64,000 nucleotides of DNA from Diogma glabrata (Eukaryota; Arthropoda; Insecta; Diptera; Cylindrotomidae), in contig OY856187.1 in the NCBI GenBank assembly GCA_963693315.1, positions 41,777,242 to 41,841,241 on the forward strand, given 5' to 3'. The notes beneath the pieces were generated by a model. It saw nothing but the letters and a program-made list of their open reading frames with translations, did no database searches and was not told the origin of the DNA. The translations under genes and the position numbers were made by a program. Of this stretch, positions 35,404 through 46,737 are shown in pieces. Each line of letters starts with the position of its first letter. Position 1 is the stretch's first letter.

Positions 35404-38400
35404 TTACCCCACCCTACTACTCCCTGGGGAATACCAAGTTAGAGCACCTCCTCTAATCCAGTCTCCCTTAGGAAATTCAGGAAATGTAAAGGAGTTTAGT
35501 TTATGCAGGTTATGCCTCTCAATGTTATACTCCCCAAGATGCAACCTTCTCGTGTAGATCAAGGCTCCACAATCTTTGAGAAGATGGGTTGGGGTCTCTT
35601 CTTCCAATAGACAGAATTTACATTCATCCCTCGGCTCCACCCCAATGTTCTTAAGGTGTTTTTTTTAGTTTACAGTGTCCTGTAAAAACTCTTGTCAGTA
35701 TTCTCAAGTTGTTCTTATTCATCCTAGAGTACATTATTAATCTCGTTTGATTAAACTGTCTAATCAACTCCTTGGACTGCCTTAACACCACGGTGTTGTT
35801 CCAGGTTTTGGACCATTCCATCATAATTACTTCCCTCATTATTTCGTGGATGGCTTTTGTCCCCAATTCACAAAACGGTTCCGGACCGCCGACAAAAGAT
35901 GTTAAAGCACCTCGCCTTGCCAATTCGTCGGCTTCTTTATTACCAGCGATCCCTGCAGGACCAGGTATACAGTTAACTGTAGCTTTGTTATTATTCCCAA
36001 GCTTGTTTAGCTTGCTCACACAGTTTCCAACAATTTTGAATGGGATGGTGTATGAGCTTAACCCATTAACTGCTCCTTTGCTGTCCGACAAGATGGCAAT
36101 TCTCTTGTTTTTATATTTTCTATCTAATCTGAACCCTTCGATCGCACTTATTTCGGCTTGGAAGATTCTTGGGTAGATGCCCATGGGCTCAAATTATTTG
36201 GTCTTTTGTCCATATACCCCTGCACCCATCCCTGCCTCGGTCTTTGAACCATCCGCGTACTATTTGATTACGTCATTACTCAGATGGTACGTAGTAAATT
36301 CATTGCTCCACTCCGCTTTTTTGCACAACTTCGATGTATATTTCCTATCGAAGTTGAACTGCTTTATCATTCCACCCAGCTTTACGATGTGAAAACTAAG
36401 TTGGAAAAAGTGCAGAGGCTGGCTTGTATCTGTATCACGGGAGCAATGAGAACATGTCCTACCGCATCAATGGAGATGCTGTTAGGACTTGTTCCACTCC
36501 ACTGGCAGGTTAAGAGCGTAGCAAGAGAAACCATACTGAAATTCAGCATGCAGGGTATGGGAAATTGAAAAATCATCGAGTCAAAATATCGAGAAAGTCT
36601 TTCCATGGAGAACTCGTTGCTTGAGTTTCCAGCAAGATGTTCTCCATGGAAAGAGTTTCTCGATAATTTGACTCGATGATTTTTCACTTTCCCATACTCT
36701 CCATGCTAAATCTCAGTATGGTTTGCCTTGTTACGCTCTCAACTTGCAAGTGGAGTGGAACAAGTCCTAACAGCATCTCCATCGATGCGGTAGGACATGT
36801 TCTCATTTCTCCCGTGATGCAGATACAAGCGAGCCTCTGCATTTCTAACAATTTAGTCTTTCCAGCGTTAAGTTGGGCTCTTTTGTTCCATGCGACTGCT
36901 TCGTAAGTTATGGCTGATCTCGCTATCATGGTATACATTCAACTTAGGAAAAATGGGCTGCCTCCAAACGTTTTACTATTTTTGCATACCATCAGAGCTC
37001 TTACGGCTTTGGTTACCACCGTTTCTATCTGGTTTCTCCATGGAAGTTTACTGTCGAGAATTACTCCCAGATATTAAATCTCATGTGCAGATTCAATTAA
37101 AAAGCCCGTCAATATGATTGGCTTCATACTGAGTTTTATTTTCTTGGTGAATGGGACTACCGTAGTTTTACTCAGATTAAGTTTTAGTCCACAGATGTTT
37201 GACAGGTGTCTTTCAGATTCATTTCACTCTGTACAATATCACAGATTGTTTCTTCGCACTTTCCTCTGGCGATAATGACAATTTCATTTCAAGACATCTA
37301 ATTCCCTGGTTACTTAATACAACTAGAATTTCATCCTTTACCAGACTGAACATGTGGGGTGATAATACTCCACCTTGCGGACAGCTCCTAGTGGTGCCAA
37401 GGCTGATTTTACAATCACCAGCCTTGGTTTCTGCTACTCAGCATCTCACACATCCAGTCAGTTATGGTGCTGTCAACCTTTTTCCCGCTTAGAGCTTTCT
37501 TGACTGCTCCATGGGAGGTGTTATCAAAAGCTCCTTTAATTTCCAAAAAGGCACAGACAGCAACTTCTTTGTTGTCCACTGCCTCCTCTAATTTTTTCGT
37601 CAACCTGAACAGCACGGTTTCCGTTTATCTGACCGTTCTGTACGCATGTTGACTTGCAAAGGTGATCTCACCAAGATATTAGTCCGTATGTAGTTGTCGA
37701 TCACTTTTTCCATCGTTTTTAACATGAAAGATGTTAAACTGATGGGTCTATGAGACTTCGGCTGGGTGACATCTTTCTTACCTACCTTTGGAATAAATAT
37801 CACTTTTGCCGTTCTCCATGGTTCTGGAATATGCCCAAGTGCCAGACTGCCCAAGAGGTGGGCTAATAGCCACTTCTACCCCCTCGGCGGAAGAGCTGGA
37901 ACTATTCCGTCCAATCCTGGTGATTTGTATGGCTGAAAAGTGCCTATGGCCCACTTGATACGGTCCTCCGTAAATAGTGAGGCAGCCACCCCCTAGTCCT
38001 CTGGCCTTGGTCTTCTACTTTTCTTCTTACTTGCGCCTTCTGCACACATGCGGATATCTCCCGCAAAGTGTGTTTATAGAAGAAGAGCAGCTCTCTGTTG
38101 CTCATCCTCCGTATGCGTTCCATCTGGCCTTCTCAACGAAGTTTTAATTTCGACACCGTCCTTGGCCAAGCTTTTCTGCTACAGGCGTTGCTGAGACATT
38201 ATCACAGAAGGTTTTGAAGCTGCTCCTGTTTGCCCCCTTTATTATAAGTGGTAAGCACCCTGGTATACCCTTCCCAGTTTTCGGATTGTTTTGCTTTATT
38301 AAAGAGCCTCCGTATACTTCTGTTCTTAATTTTGATAACTCCTTGCTCCACCAAAACGTGTCACTCTGCTCTTTTACCTTAGTAACTGGGCAGCTGGATT

Positions 38401-39030
38401 CAAATGCCTTGGTGATTGCCAGGTTTACCTCCGCTACAGCTTGTTCCAGCGCGGAATAGTGTTTTACTGTTCCTCTAACCGTTACTAGCTTCTTTTAGAT
38501 TCTCCTCAATTCTTCTCAAACCTTGTGTTCCTAGGATTCCGAGCAGGCGGTGATTCTTCTTTCGTACTTTCCAGATCAAACAGAACCATTCTATGGTCCA
38601 ACAAGCTGGATTCATTTGAGACTCTCCAGTTCGTTATAAACTGTCCTACAGGCTACATTGGTACTTCCTACCGTTAAATCTAACACTTCCTGCACCATTC
38701 ACCAGCCCCTGTACCTCTCTAGGCAGTATAAGTACCCTGTCTCCAGTACCCTGTGCCGTTTGCAGATGCTACCCCTAACTGGCGGCGTATGCCTCTTAGT
38801 GTGATGGTAGTTTATATGGCCACCAAGTCTCTGGTAAGAAATTCTGAAAGACAAATACAATTAATATTTTTCCTAATGATAATGCACGCTCTAGGTGAGT
38901 TTACATTATGTCTGTTTGCAAGGCCCCTCACCCTGTTTTGGTGGATCAAGGGTTCCTGTATTAGCATGAGCCCTAGCTGTTGCTTAGTGAATGTTCTGGC
39001 CACAACAGCTGACGCTTCTATGGTGGACAT
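35404..39030 (-). pseudogene. ORF2 of element I: endonuclease, RT, RNase H
   Basis: Starts ATG at 39030, overlapping ORF1 by 13 nt. Read downward: endonuclease start KQQLGLMLIQEPLIH and RACIIIRKNINCICLSEFLT; a shortened, broken middle (SCPVTKVKEQSDTFWWSKEL); RT blocks AKVIFIPKVGKK, HRPISLTSFMLK, AFLEIKGAFDNTSHGAV, a PQGGVLSPHMFS-like block and VIIARGKCEE; thumb MQRLACICITGEMRTCPTAS; RNase H ADGSKTEAGMGAGVYG, FQAEISAIEGF, ILSDSKGAVNGLSSYTI, GPAGIAGNKEADELARRGAL; then a Cys/His motif DECKFCLLEEETPTHLL. Many frameshifts. RNase H and motif style place it in the R1/LOA/I group. It is a different family from relic E. Confidence 0.8.
36392..36866. repeat. Fold-back duplication inside element I (two arms of about 230 bp)
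   Basis: The arm 36640-36866 codes (minus strand) for the RT thumb with RLACICITGEMRTCPTAS. The arm 36392-36622 is its inverted copy (plus strand, RLACICITGAMRTCPTAS), with a spacer of about 17 bp. The arms differ at roughly one base in ten. Minus-strand coding continues normally into RNase H just past the inverted arm, so the inverted piece is an insertion next to its own template. Confidence 0.75.
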
Positions 39031-40214
39031 TTACTTGGGCCACGCGCAATCTTCCTGCCACCTCCATTAGGGTTTGTCGGAGCTCCTTCATCCATCAGCA
39101 ACCTATTCTCCTCCTCCTTGGTCCCCATATCTTCGATACTACTTAAATCTTCTGCAGAAACATCCTTCTCCTCTTCCACAACCATATTTGCCACCACACT
39201 CGATGTCGTTAAGGTTGCGGCTACCTCCCTGGGCTGTGGTGATATCTGAGGTACTTCCCAGAGATGCACCAGCCCCTTTTCCCCTGTACCTTCTGCTGTT
39301 GCCCTTCTAAGTCCATGAACAATAACTTTGCCAAACCAGTAGTTGAGGGTATTCCCCACCTCAGATAAGTCTGTCTTTGCCCTGTCGTCAATTATTGCCG
39401 TCGGGAGTTGGCCTGTACCCTTATTCCGACTTCCTGAAAGCTTCCACTCCTTAACAAATAAGCCTGCATTATGCCCCTTTAGCAGAGCGAGAGATTTCTC
39501 CCTGGTCTGCCCAGCGCTTCTTGGGAGAAAGACGGTAATCTTGTGAGGAATCGGACTGTCATCCCCCCTTTTTGTCACAAGTATATGTTTACTGACTTCC
39601 ACTTTTGCTAAATCAGACACTAGACATTTTACGGTCTGCTCGCCGTCGCACTCTACCACCACATAACCAGGTTTGAAGTGGTCACCCCCAAATTCAATCT
39701 TGTGATCAGCCCATCCTACCGCTAGTTGGTTCATTAGCACTGCTTCGATTAACCTAACCCCAGCTCCTCCGCAGTAAGCATCGGCTGAGGATAATTCTCA
39801 TATAGAATAGCCACCTTACATGCCTTAATAACACTAGCAAAACTGGTGCTTGGATTGAGGTGGTGTTGCTCTCTGTCCTGACGGGTGGCTATCCTGAGTT
39901 TCTTTGGTACATTGTCCTGCGGTGTCGTGGACTCACTGGTCTCCTTTCCGTCCCAGGGCCCTTCTCTTTGAGTCCTTCAGAGAGATTTCCTCCGCAAAAA
40001 ACCTTAGGTATCACCTGCTGCTCTTACCAACTCTAATTGGCACAGTGCCACATTCTGCTGGCATAGAAGCTCTACTGCTCCCGGCCACAACAGTATCACT
40101 TGCTGCTGGGATACTCCCATCGTCAGCAGGGCTCCTTGTACCCTCTCCTCTCGACAACGCTGTGACATCCTGCCTTATATGTTTCTTTGTGTTTTTTTTA
40201 TTATTGTATTGCAT
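39018..40214 (-). pseudogene. ORF1 of element I (gag-like)
   Basis: The intact C-terminal 240 codons (39740 to 39018) contain VGWADHKIEFGGDHFKPG, KITVFLPRSAGQTREKS, VKEWKLSGSRNKGTGQ and GNTLNYWFGKVIVHGL. This matches my memory of the ORF1 domain of R1/LOA-type retrotransposons (a DUF4780-like region), but that name is from memory of the family, not a search. Upstream, frame fragments with Ser/Pro/Ala-rich sequence run to about 40214 with stops between. The ORF stop (39018-39020) lies inside the start of ORF2. Confidence 0.6.
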
Positions 40215-40480
40215 TTTGTTCCCACGAGAATCCCGAGAAAGTAGGCCGACGAAGTCAGAGATCTGTTAACCTGACAAGGTAAAATACACCTGGAGGCCGG
40301 CATCCAGGTGGCTCCGTTCATGACTGAGCACTTAAATTAGCCCACAGCCTAGACGATCATCAGCACGGTACGAATCGCATTACACCTTGATCCAGCCCAT
40401 TTTGCTGATCATTTAGCGCGACCCGCTCCACACCTGGATCATTAACACACGTGCAAGGAAAGAGCACGTAGACCCGGAGG

Positions 40481-41429
40481 CGATTTTAATATACTATAAT
40501 CGTATGTTTAATATTCTATACATCAATTAGTTAGTATACAGCAAATTTCATTTTGAAAGTAAAAAATAATTCAGTCTTAATAAGTTTTATAAACAAAAAA
40601 AAATTAGTATCGAGTGAAAATAAGCAAAAACTTAAATATACCAACAACACCCATCAATCACTACGATATTTTTTATATTGAAAATTCAAGCGATTATATT
40701 TTTGATCGTTTAAAAAACCTGGAAAATAAACTAAAAACCGAACATTTAATGATTTTGAAAAAAATTCAATCATTAAAACATGTCGAAAATACTGTAATAA
40801 ACTTCGTCCAGAATGGGTTAAGTTACTCATAAATAACCAATACATTCGGCAAAGATGAATTAAAAAGTTAACTCCTTTTAACTAATACAATTTGCTAAAT
40901 TAATGTAAATTAAATTTGTTATACAAATGTTTACATTAATGAATTAAAAGGAGGAGTGGCCTATTGTTTCTAGAAACAACTACAGTGAGTACCAGAAGAT
41001 TCTGCTTATTTGTTTTTGAATATAAATAAGCGAACCAAATATCAAATGGTCAGTTTTACTTTTGCAATTAAAAGTGTTTATAAATATTCGCAAGTTTAAG
41101 GAATAATCGGTGGTACTTGAGCCTGGGTACTAATAGTGAAAGAATTTGAACTTAGTGGAATAGTAAATACAGATTTTACGATTCCGAATATTATTGATTC
41201 AAATTGTGGAAAAGCGGTGAAGTTTATCGTACATAAATTGGAGACCCTGGAATTTATTGTAATTAAAATCGGAAGTTGCTGTAACTGGTTGATAAATAAA
41301 GTTTGAGATTTTGTTAACTAAAGATCTGTCTTTTTACTGTCGTATTTGCTCAATAATCGAAAAGAATTAACGAAGAGTCGTTACAATACAGTGACGTATT
41401 TTTCTGGATGGCGACAAACTTTCAGTCGC
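40481..41429. other. Possible LTR-like region and unassigned sequence
   Basis: A 72-codon plus-strand frame (40614-40832) with a Lys/Leu/Ile amphipathic stretch ends just before an inverted-repeat-rich block: an AACTCCTTTTAA arm at 40870 and its TTAAAAGGAGGAGT partner at 40945, with TTAATGTAAA paired inside. Downstream, an AATAAA lies at 41304-41309. Because gypsy-like pol follows at 41430, the block from about 40867 to 41390 may be an LTR, but no second copy is in the window to confirm it. Confidence 0.25.
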
Positions 41430-42024
41430 AGATACAACACCTCATAAATTAATGCATTTTCAAATGCAACTTCCATTTACACAGAACATTATCGTCAAGC
41501 TCAATTCACCAAAGATGAAATAAATTGTCAAGTCAATCAGATGAAAATGAATGGTATTATTGAAGATTCTGAGTCACCTTTGAACTTTCCACTATTATGT
41601 GTACCAAAAAAATCAACAAACAACAGAAAAAATGGCGCATTGTCGTTTATCATCGTTGTTTCAATGATATAACGATTGAAGATAGGTGCTCGTTGCCCAA
41701 CATCGCAGGAATTCTAGATCGACTAGGTTAAAGCAATTATTTTAGCACCATGGATTTAGCCAATGTTGCTGTCAGAATATACGGGTAGAAACGGGTAGAA
41801 AAGAAACACGCTCAACGTTTTATGAACAACATTTTGTGGATGTGGGATTTAAATGTTTCGCCTATTTGGATGAGGTAGTCGTGTATGGTGTAGATCTTAA
41901 TGATGATAACTCAAAACTTATTGATGTTCTTAATTGCTTCCTAAAGTTTGACAGAGGGATAGACAAAGCCAAAACGTTAATTCTTGACCATATTTCAAAG
42001 ACTGTGCAATGTCAAATTAAATAA
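41430..42024 (+). pseudogene. Ty3/gypsy-type reverse transcriptase fragment
   Basis: Reading across frames: QFTKDEINCQVNQMKMNGII, PLLCVPKKSTNN, a frameshift, WRIVVYHRCFNDITIEDR (the VDYRxLN block of gypsy RT), LPNIAGILDRLG then a stop, YFSTMDLA. After a deletion of the central RT come QRFMNN and FAYLDEVVVYG, corresponding to YLDDIIVFG. The catalytic YxDD has decayed to YLDE. Clearly an old LTR-retrotransposon pol relic, shorter than a normal RT domain. No integrase, protease or gag seen nearby. Confidence 0.7.
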
Positions 42025-42180
42025 AAAATAAATTTTCTTAGCTCCAATAATTGAATGCTCTGTTAAATGACACCCCACTCGACTATATTAAAAATAGTGT
42101 TTATTTGTTCGTAATCCCAGCACCCTCAATAAGTTTAATTATGGGTATTACAGATCGCTATATATTTTATTAAAAACTTA
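42025..42180. repeat. Dispersed fragment of the 285-bp repeat
   Basis: GCTCTGTTAAATGACACCCC followed by ACTCG and AATCCCAGCACCCTCAATAA parallels one unit of the array at 22628-24020 (GCTCTTTCAAATGACACCCC). A single partial unit, which shows that the repeat is dispersed. Confidence 0.55.
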
Positions 42181-42599
42181 GTTTTATATCACAGTAAAGG
42201 AAGGAAATAAATAAGTGAGTAAGGAAAACACGGAAAAGTTCTCATTAATTTATAGCGAAATCTTGTGAAAAGGAAAATTAAACATTTTGTTTTTAAAAAC
42301 TGTATTATTACTTTTCAAAGCATACTCTACTTTTGGAAACGTAAGCTGTCAACAAGTGTACCTCACATTCATTAATTTCAAATTCACTCAATTTTATGGT
42401 GGAATTTAACTTGAAGACTTAATTTAATCGAGTATTTTTTCAATTTACAACCATATTGGTTGACTATCGATTAATTGGTAAACCGGTGTGTTGATGGGTG
42501 AGAATGTTCCGCTTAAAAACACTTTGACCTAGATGAGGGTCGAACCCCGGCGATTCCAACTTTCTAGCTCATACCCTTTTATTTTCATGTTCATTAATT

Positions 42600-43130
42600 C
42601 ATAAGTTTTTTGAATTTTTCTACGATGTTCCTAAAATTGGCTTACAAATGCCCTCGATGCTCCACAATATATTTGTCGGGCATGCTTTGTATTCTGAATT
42701 TTTTGGCTGAATTTTCTCTGGCTTTGTATTTACTTAAAATGTTGTTTAACGTTGTCCTGTTTGTGACTGATTGGATATTGTGACCTATTAAATAGTTACT
42801 GCTGAAGTTTCTGATCGATGGAAAGTGTGGACGTGTGGTAAACATATCCTTATGAAAGCTTGCTTTTTCTGAAACTAGAGTTGTTAAACTTCTGGTTTTT
42901 TTATTTTAAATTTCTTGAGAGTTTTGTTTATGAAATAAGAGAGACGAATATCCATTTATTCTTGCTGCTTCTTTTATGTAGTTCTCTTCTTCCTTGAATT
43001 CTACAGCTTATAAAGCCTATTTGCCAACGAATTAAAAGCAGAATTTTTGTACGTTCCATTGTAAAAGAAGTCTTCTGTTATAAAACTGTTAGTGTTGTGG
43101 AAAAATTCCAAGCTTTAGCTTTTTGTCTAC
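42600..43130 (-). pseudogene. Second Penelope-like fragment (RT C-terminus and decayed GIY-YIG)
   Basis: Minus-strand reading from about 43130 to 42642: FYNGTYKNSAFNSLANRLYK, a stop, EFKEEENYIKEAARINGYS, then LIGHNIQSVTNRTTLNNILS and KYIVEHRGHL. The first two blocks match the region after the RT in Penelope-like elements (AFNSxxxRL and EExxYIKEIAxxNGY). The last resembles a decayed GIY-YIG start. It is a different subfamily from element H. Plain relic with stops. Confidence 0.45.
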
Positions 43131-43788
43131 TCTTATCAGCTTCAAGTTAAAGAGGGTAGAGTTTTATCGATTTTCACTTTCACGGTGAGTTTTATGGTAG
43201 ACTAATAATTGTTTAAATACTCAAAATATTATGTTTTATTCTCCGCAAGCAAAATGTTTAAAAAATTGTTTGTGAAAATTGTGAAAAGTAACCTTTGACC
43301 AAAATATTTGTTCAACAAATCGTATTACACTATGACAACAAAAAATAACAAATATCTTGATTGAATTATGAAATTTTGAATTGAAAGGTTGCTTTGCTAA
43401 AAAAATTTTATGTTTTATATAATTTATACATATTTAAATGTTTTTCACTTTTTTGGACGTAACCATGACAACGAAATATAAGGTTAAAAAGTGACACTTT
43501 AAGACCGCATATTACAGTAATAAAATAACACTTTAATATGAAGGTAATTAAAATAGCTATTTATGTATTAAGGGAGTAAATCTTTTTAGGGCGTAAAATA
43601 GTTGTATTACACAATATTATTTCAATGGATTATGGATTGATGTTTTTTACGTAAAAGAATGTAAATAATTCATGCTTAAGGTGAACATACTTTTGTTTTG
43701 GGAAGTTTTGGAATTGTTACGAAAGGAAAAATCTGAGGTGGTCTTTTGATAAAAAATGAATTCTCTATTAGAAACGGATTGAAAACTT
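43131..43788. other. AT-rich non-coding stretch
   Basis: No structure seen before the target duplication of the RTE element. Confidence 0.5.
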
Positions 43789-43797
43789 TTCTACATC

Positions 43798-43800
<3 letters not shown>
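43789..43800. repeat. Target-site duplication, left copy (RTE element J)
   Basis: TTCTACATCAGT here matches 47173-47184 exactly. Confidence 0.9.

Positions 43801-43841
<41 letters not shown>
43801..43841 (-). repeat. Poly(A) tail of RTE element J
   Basis: 41 uninterrupted T on the plus strand, that is a pure A tail in element sense, between the short 3' UTR and the target duplication. Confidence 0.9.
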
Positions 43842-43844
<3 letters not shown>

Positions 43845-43848
43845 GCGT

Positions 43849-46737
43849 TCATGCTCCATGTAGGAGCGTTGCCAGGTTAATCAGCTTTGAATATTCACCA
43901 CGGTCATTCGCAACAGCGACATAATTACCATGGCAGCCGATTTTTTTAAGGTCGTTTATTACGTCAGTCTCCCATTGTAGTCGTGGTCTACCTCGCGGTC
44001 TACCACTCCCTGGGGTACTAACGTACATTTTTCTAATCATTCCAGACTGTGAATCGGCTCGTAGAACATGCCCAAACCAAGCAATCCTATTAGAACGGAT
44101 ACAACCTATTATATCAGGACCCTCAAGAAGGTCTCTGATCTCAAAATTATACCGGGTTCTATACTCTCCATCGTCTGTCTTAAGTGGACCAAAAATGTAG
44201 CGTAGGATCTTACGCTCAAATACAGATAAATGCGATTCGTCATTTTGTGTAAGGGTCCACGTTTGTGACCCATACATCACGACCGGTCTAATCAATGTCT
44301 TGTATAACTTGAGCTTGGTGTTAGTTGATACATACGGTGATCCAAGGAGAGGTTTAATTGAGTAGAAAGTTCGATTACCTGCAGCGATTCGAGCTTTAAT
44401 ATCTGTAAGTATGCTGTTGTTTGAGTCAAGCATTGATCCCAAATATTTAAAAGATTCAACTCCCTCAATTCGTTCATCGCCGCACATCAAATCTTTCTTC
44501 TCAGCCTCTCTTGAAACATTCATATGTTTGGTTTTATGGTAGATAATTTGCAGACCAATTTTCCTAGCACCACTCTCAAGCGACTTGAAAGTCTCACTCA
44601 TAACAGCTTCACTTCGGCCGAGGATGACAACATCATCAGCGTAAGCAATCATCTGTACTGAGTTTATTGACAAGATATTGTTATTAGTCGGTAGTTTCTT
44701 TTGACGGCACACATATTCCAAGGCTAGATTAAAAAGTATAGGAGAGATAGCATCACCTTGTCTTAAACCGGAGTCGACTTTAAAAAACTTTGATATTTCG
44801 TTCTCTACTCGTACACAGCATTGAGAGTTCTGTACTGTCATTTTGCATAGTGATACCAGTTTACCAGGAATTCCCATTGACACCAGAGCAGACCATAGAG
44901 TCTCTCGTTCGAGAGAGTCGTAGGCCTGCCTGAAATCAATGAAAAGTTGGTGCACAGGTATGTTGAACTCTCGACACTTTTCCAAAATCATCCTTATCGA
45001 GAAAAGTGCATCGGTGGTACCTCGGCCCCGCCGGAAACCACACTGATATTCTCCAAACAGTTGTTCAGCAAAAGGATTGATTTTGGATAGCAAAATGTAG
45101 GAAAAGATCTTATATGCTGTGCAGAGGAGGGCGATTCCTCTGTAGTTTGCACATTGTAGGCGATTACCTTTTTTATGGATTGGTATCAGCATAGCTTTGT
45201 TCCAGTCCTGTGGCATGGTTTCAGTCCTCCAGATCATTTGAACAAGTTCAAACAATCTTGAGGATAGAGCTTCGCCACCATGTACAATCATTTCGGATGT
45301 TATACCGTCGATACCAGGTGCTTTATTGCATTTTAATTTTGACAGCGCCGCATCGAATTCCTCTCTGGTGGGTTCTTCTACATGTACCTTTGACGCACGA
45401 ATAAGCTTAGCTCGTCGCCCGACTTGTTGCTGGTCACTTAAGTTGAGAAGATTCTCAAAATAAGCGGCCCAAGTATCTAAAATATTTTTAAGGTCTACTT
45501 GTAGCTCCCCATTTTCGTTTTGAATAGCAGTCGATCTAGTTTGAGGGTCCTTCTTTAAGGTTTTAACCTGTTGAAAGAAGTTACGCGATTGATGTTCCTT
45601 ATTGAAGCTTTCAATCTCCTCACACTGTCTCTTCCACCATTCTCTCTTCGTTCGTCTACATAGCTTTGTAACGGCTTGTCTTGCCAGTTTATAATTCTCC
45701 TTCGTGGACCTGGTGTTGCGTCCTTGTAGACACTTCAGATAGCAATCTCTTTTGTATTGAATAGCATCAAGGCATGCTTGATCCATCCATGGCTTCTGGG
45801 AGTGGTTCTCTGGTCGTCCAAGTATTCCCTCAGCAGCGCTTAAAACAGCATCTTTGAGCAAATACCATGACTTATTGACGTCTCCATTAATGGTTTCTGA
45901 TTTCTCCAATGTTTCGGCAATATGGATTTGATATCTCTCTTCTGTTTCAGCATTCTTTAATGTTGAGATGTTAAAACGTTTCCGTTGATTGAATTTTGGA
46001 ATGCCTGGATTTGGGAAGTGGAACCTTATCGTTGCACATACAAGGAAGTGGTCACTTCCAATGTATGCACCTCTAAAGGATCGCACATCCAGAACGCTCG
46101 AAAAGAAACGTGTTGTTACTAGAACGTGATCAATTTGATTTCGAGTATTTCCATTCGGTGAGACCCAAGTCTGCTTATGAATCGATCGATGCGGAAAGAA
46201 CGTACTGGCAATTCTCAAATTATTTGATAATGCAAACTCAGTCATTCTCTCACCATTATCATTCGAATTCAAATGCAAGCTGTTGGGACCCACCACATTT
46301 CCATAAGAGATATCTCTTCCAACCTGTCCATTAAAGTCACCAAGAACCATAATGAAGTCGCGTGTTGGTGTTTGTTTCATAACCTCTTCCAGTGCTATGT
46401 AGAAATTATCCTTCTCGTCGACGGTCTTAGCTTCAGTTGGTGCATGTACGGCAATAAGAGAAATATTGTTATATGTACCGCGTACACGTAGGTAGCAGAT
46501 CCTCTCACTGACCGGGATGAATTTCATCACGGCTTCTTGTATGCGTGCACCAACAAGAAAGCCAGTTCCAAATTCTCTTCGAGAAGGATGACCACTACAG
46601 TATAGAGAGTGACTATCCAAATCTTGTTTTCCGATTATCGGCTGTCTAATTTCTTGTAGAGCAATAATATCCATCCTATACCTCTCAGCCTCTGTTTCTA
46701 GACTTATAAGAGCATCAGGAGCGCTCAGGCTGCGCAC
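43849..46737 (-). CDS. RTE ORF: endonuclease-reverse transcriptase, intact
   Basis: 962 codons from a GTG at 46737 to TGA at 43849-43851. The frame stays open upstream to 46842 and there encodes YRIGTWNVRSLS, the true start of the endonuclease fold. Initiation is therefore probably upstream of the GTG, though no ATG is present in that extension. The N-terminal endonuclease shows IIALQEIR (catalytic Glu), MVLGDFNGQVGRD and GSDHFLV. The RT follows with PIHKKGNRLQCANYRGIAL, CGFRRGRGTTDALF, LFIDFRQAYDSL, GLRQGDAISPILFNLALE and IAYADDVVIL, all catalytic residues present. The C-terminus has RPVVMYGSQTWTL, RIAWFGHVLRAD and GRPRGRPRLQW, as in RTE proteins. Its role is target-primed retrotransposition. 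Potentially active. Confidence 0.9.
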   Translation of the reverse strand: MRSLSAPDALISLETEAERYRMDIIALQEIRQPIIGKQDLDSHSLYCSGHPSRREFGTGFLVGARIQEAVMKFIPVSERICYLRVRGTYNNISLIAVHAPTEAKTVDEKDNFYIALEEVMKQTPTRDFIMVLGDFNGQVGRDISYGNVVGPNSLHLNSNDNGERMTEFALSNNLRIASTFFPHRSIHKQTWVSPNGNTRNQIDHVLVTTRFFSSVLDVRSFRGAYIGSDHFLVCATIRFHFPNPGIPKFNQRKRFNISTLKNAETEERYQIHIAETLEKSETINGDVNKSWYLLKDAVLSAAEGILGRPENHSQKPWMDQACLDAIQYKRDCYLKCLQGRNTRSTKENYKLARQAVTKLCRRTKREWWKRQCEEIESFNKEHQSRNFFQQVKTLKKDPQTRSTAIQNENGELQVDLKNILDTWAAYFENLLNLSDQQQVGRRAKLIRASKVHVEEPTREEFDAALSKLKCNKAPGIDGITSEMIVHGGEALSSRLFELVQMIWRTETMPQDWNKAMLIPIHKKGNRLQCANYRGIALLCTAYKIFSYILLSKINPFAEQLFGEYQCGFRRGRGTTDALFSIRMILEKCREFNIPVHQLFIDFRQAYDSLERETLWSALVSMGIPGKLVSLCKMTVQNSQCCVRVENEISKFFKVDSGLRQGDAISPILFNLALEYVCRQKKLPTNNNILSINSVQMIAYADDVVILGRSEAVMSETFKSLESGARKIGLQIIYHKTKHMNVSREAEKKDLMCGDERIEGVESFKYLGSMLDSNNSILTDIKARIAAGNRTFYSIKPLLGSPYVSTNTKLKLYKTLIRPVVMYGSQTWTLTQNDESHLSVFERKILRYIFGPLKTDDGEYRTRYNFEIRDLLEGPDIIGCIRSNRIAWFGHVLRADSQSGMIRKMYVSTPGSGRPRGRPRLQWETDVINDLKKIGCHGNYVAVANDRGEYSKLINLATLLHGA

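Larger units (their letters stand above)
35240..40480 (-). mobile_element. Non-LTR retrotransposon I (R1/LOA type), minus strand, broken
   Basis: Two overlapping ORFs on the minus strand, an upstream region to about 40480 and a 3' region to about 35240, clearly more GC-rich than the surroundings. Domain order on the minus strand is ORF1 (39018-40214), a shortened endonuclease, RT, RNase H, and a C-terminal CCHC-like region. An inverted duplication interrupts it at 36392-36866. The 3' side includes three GGATTA-like units at about 35356-35374. No target duplication was identified, so both outer limits are approximate. Confidence 0.75.

Noticed and set aside
42560..42580. B-box-like GGTTCGACCC on the minus strand (tRNA gene?)
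   Set aside because: No A box at the right distance and no acceptor or anticodon stems. Treated as chance.
45210..46491. Plus-strand frames opposite the RTE ORF
   Set aside because: Antisense shadows of the intact minus-strand RTE protein.
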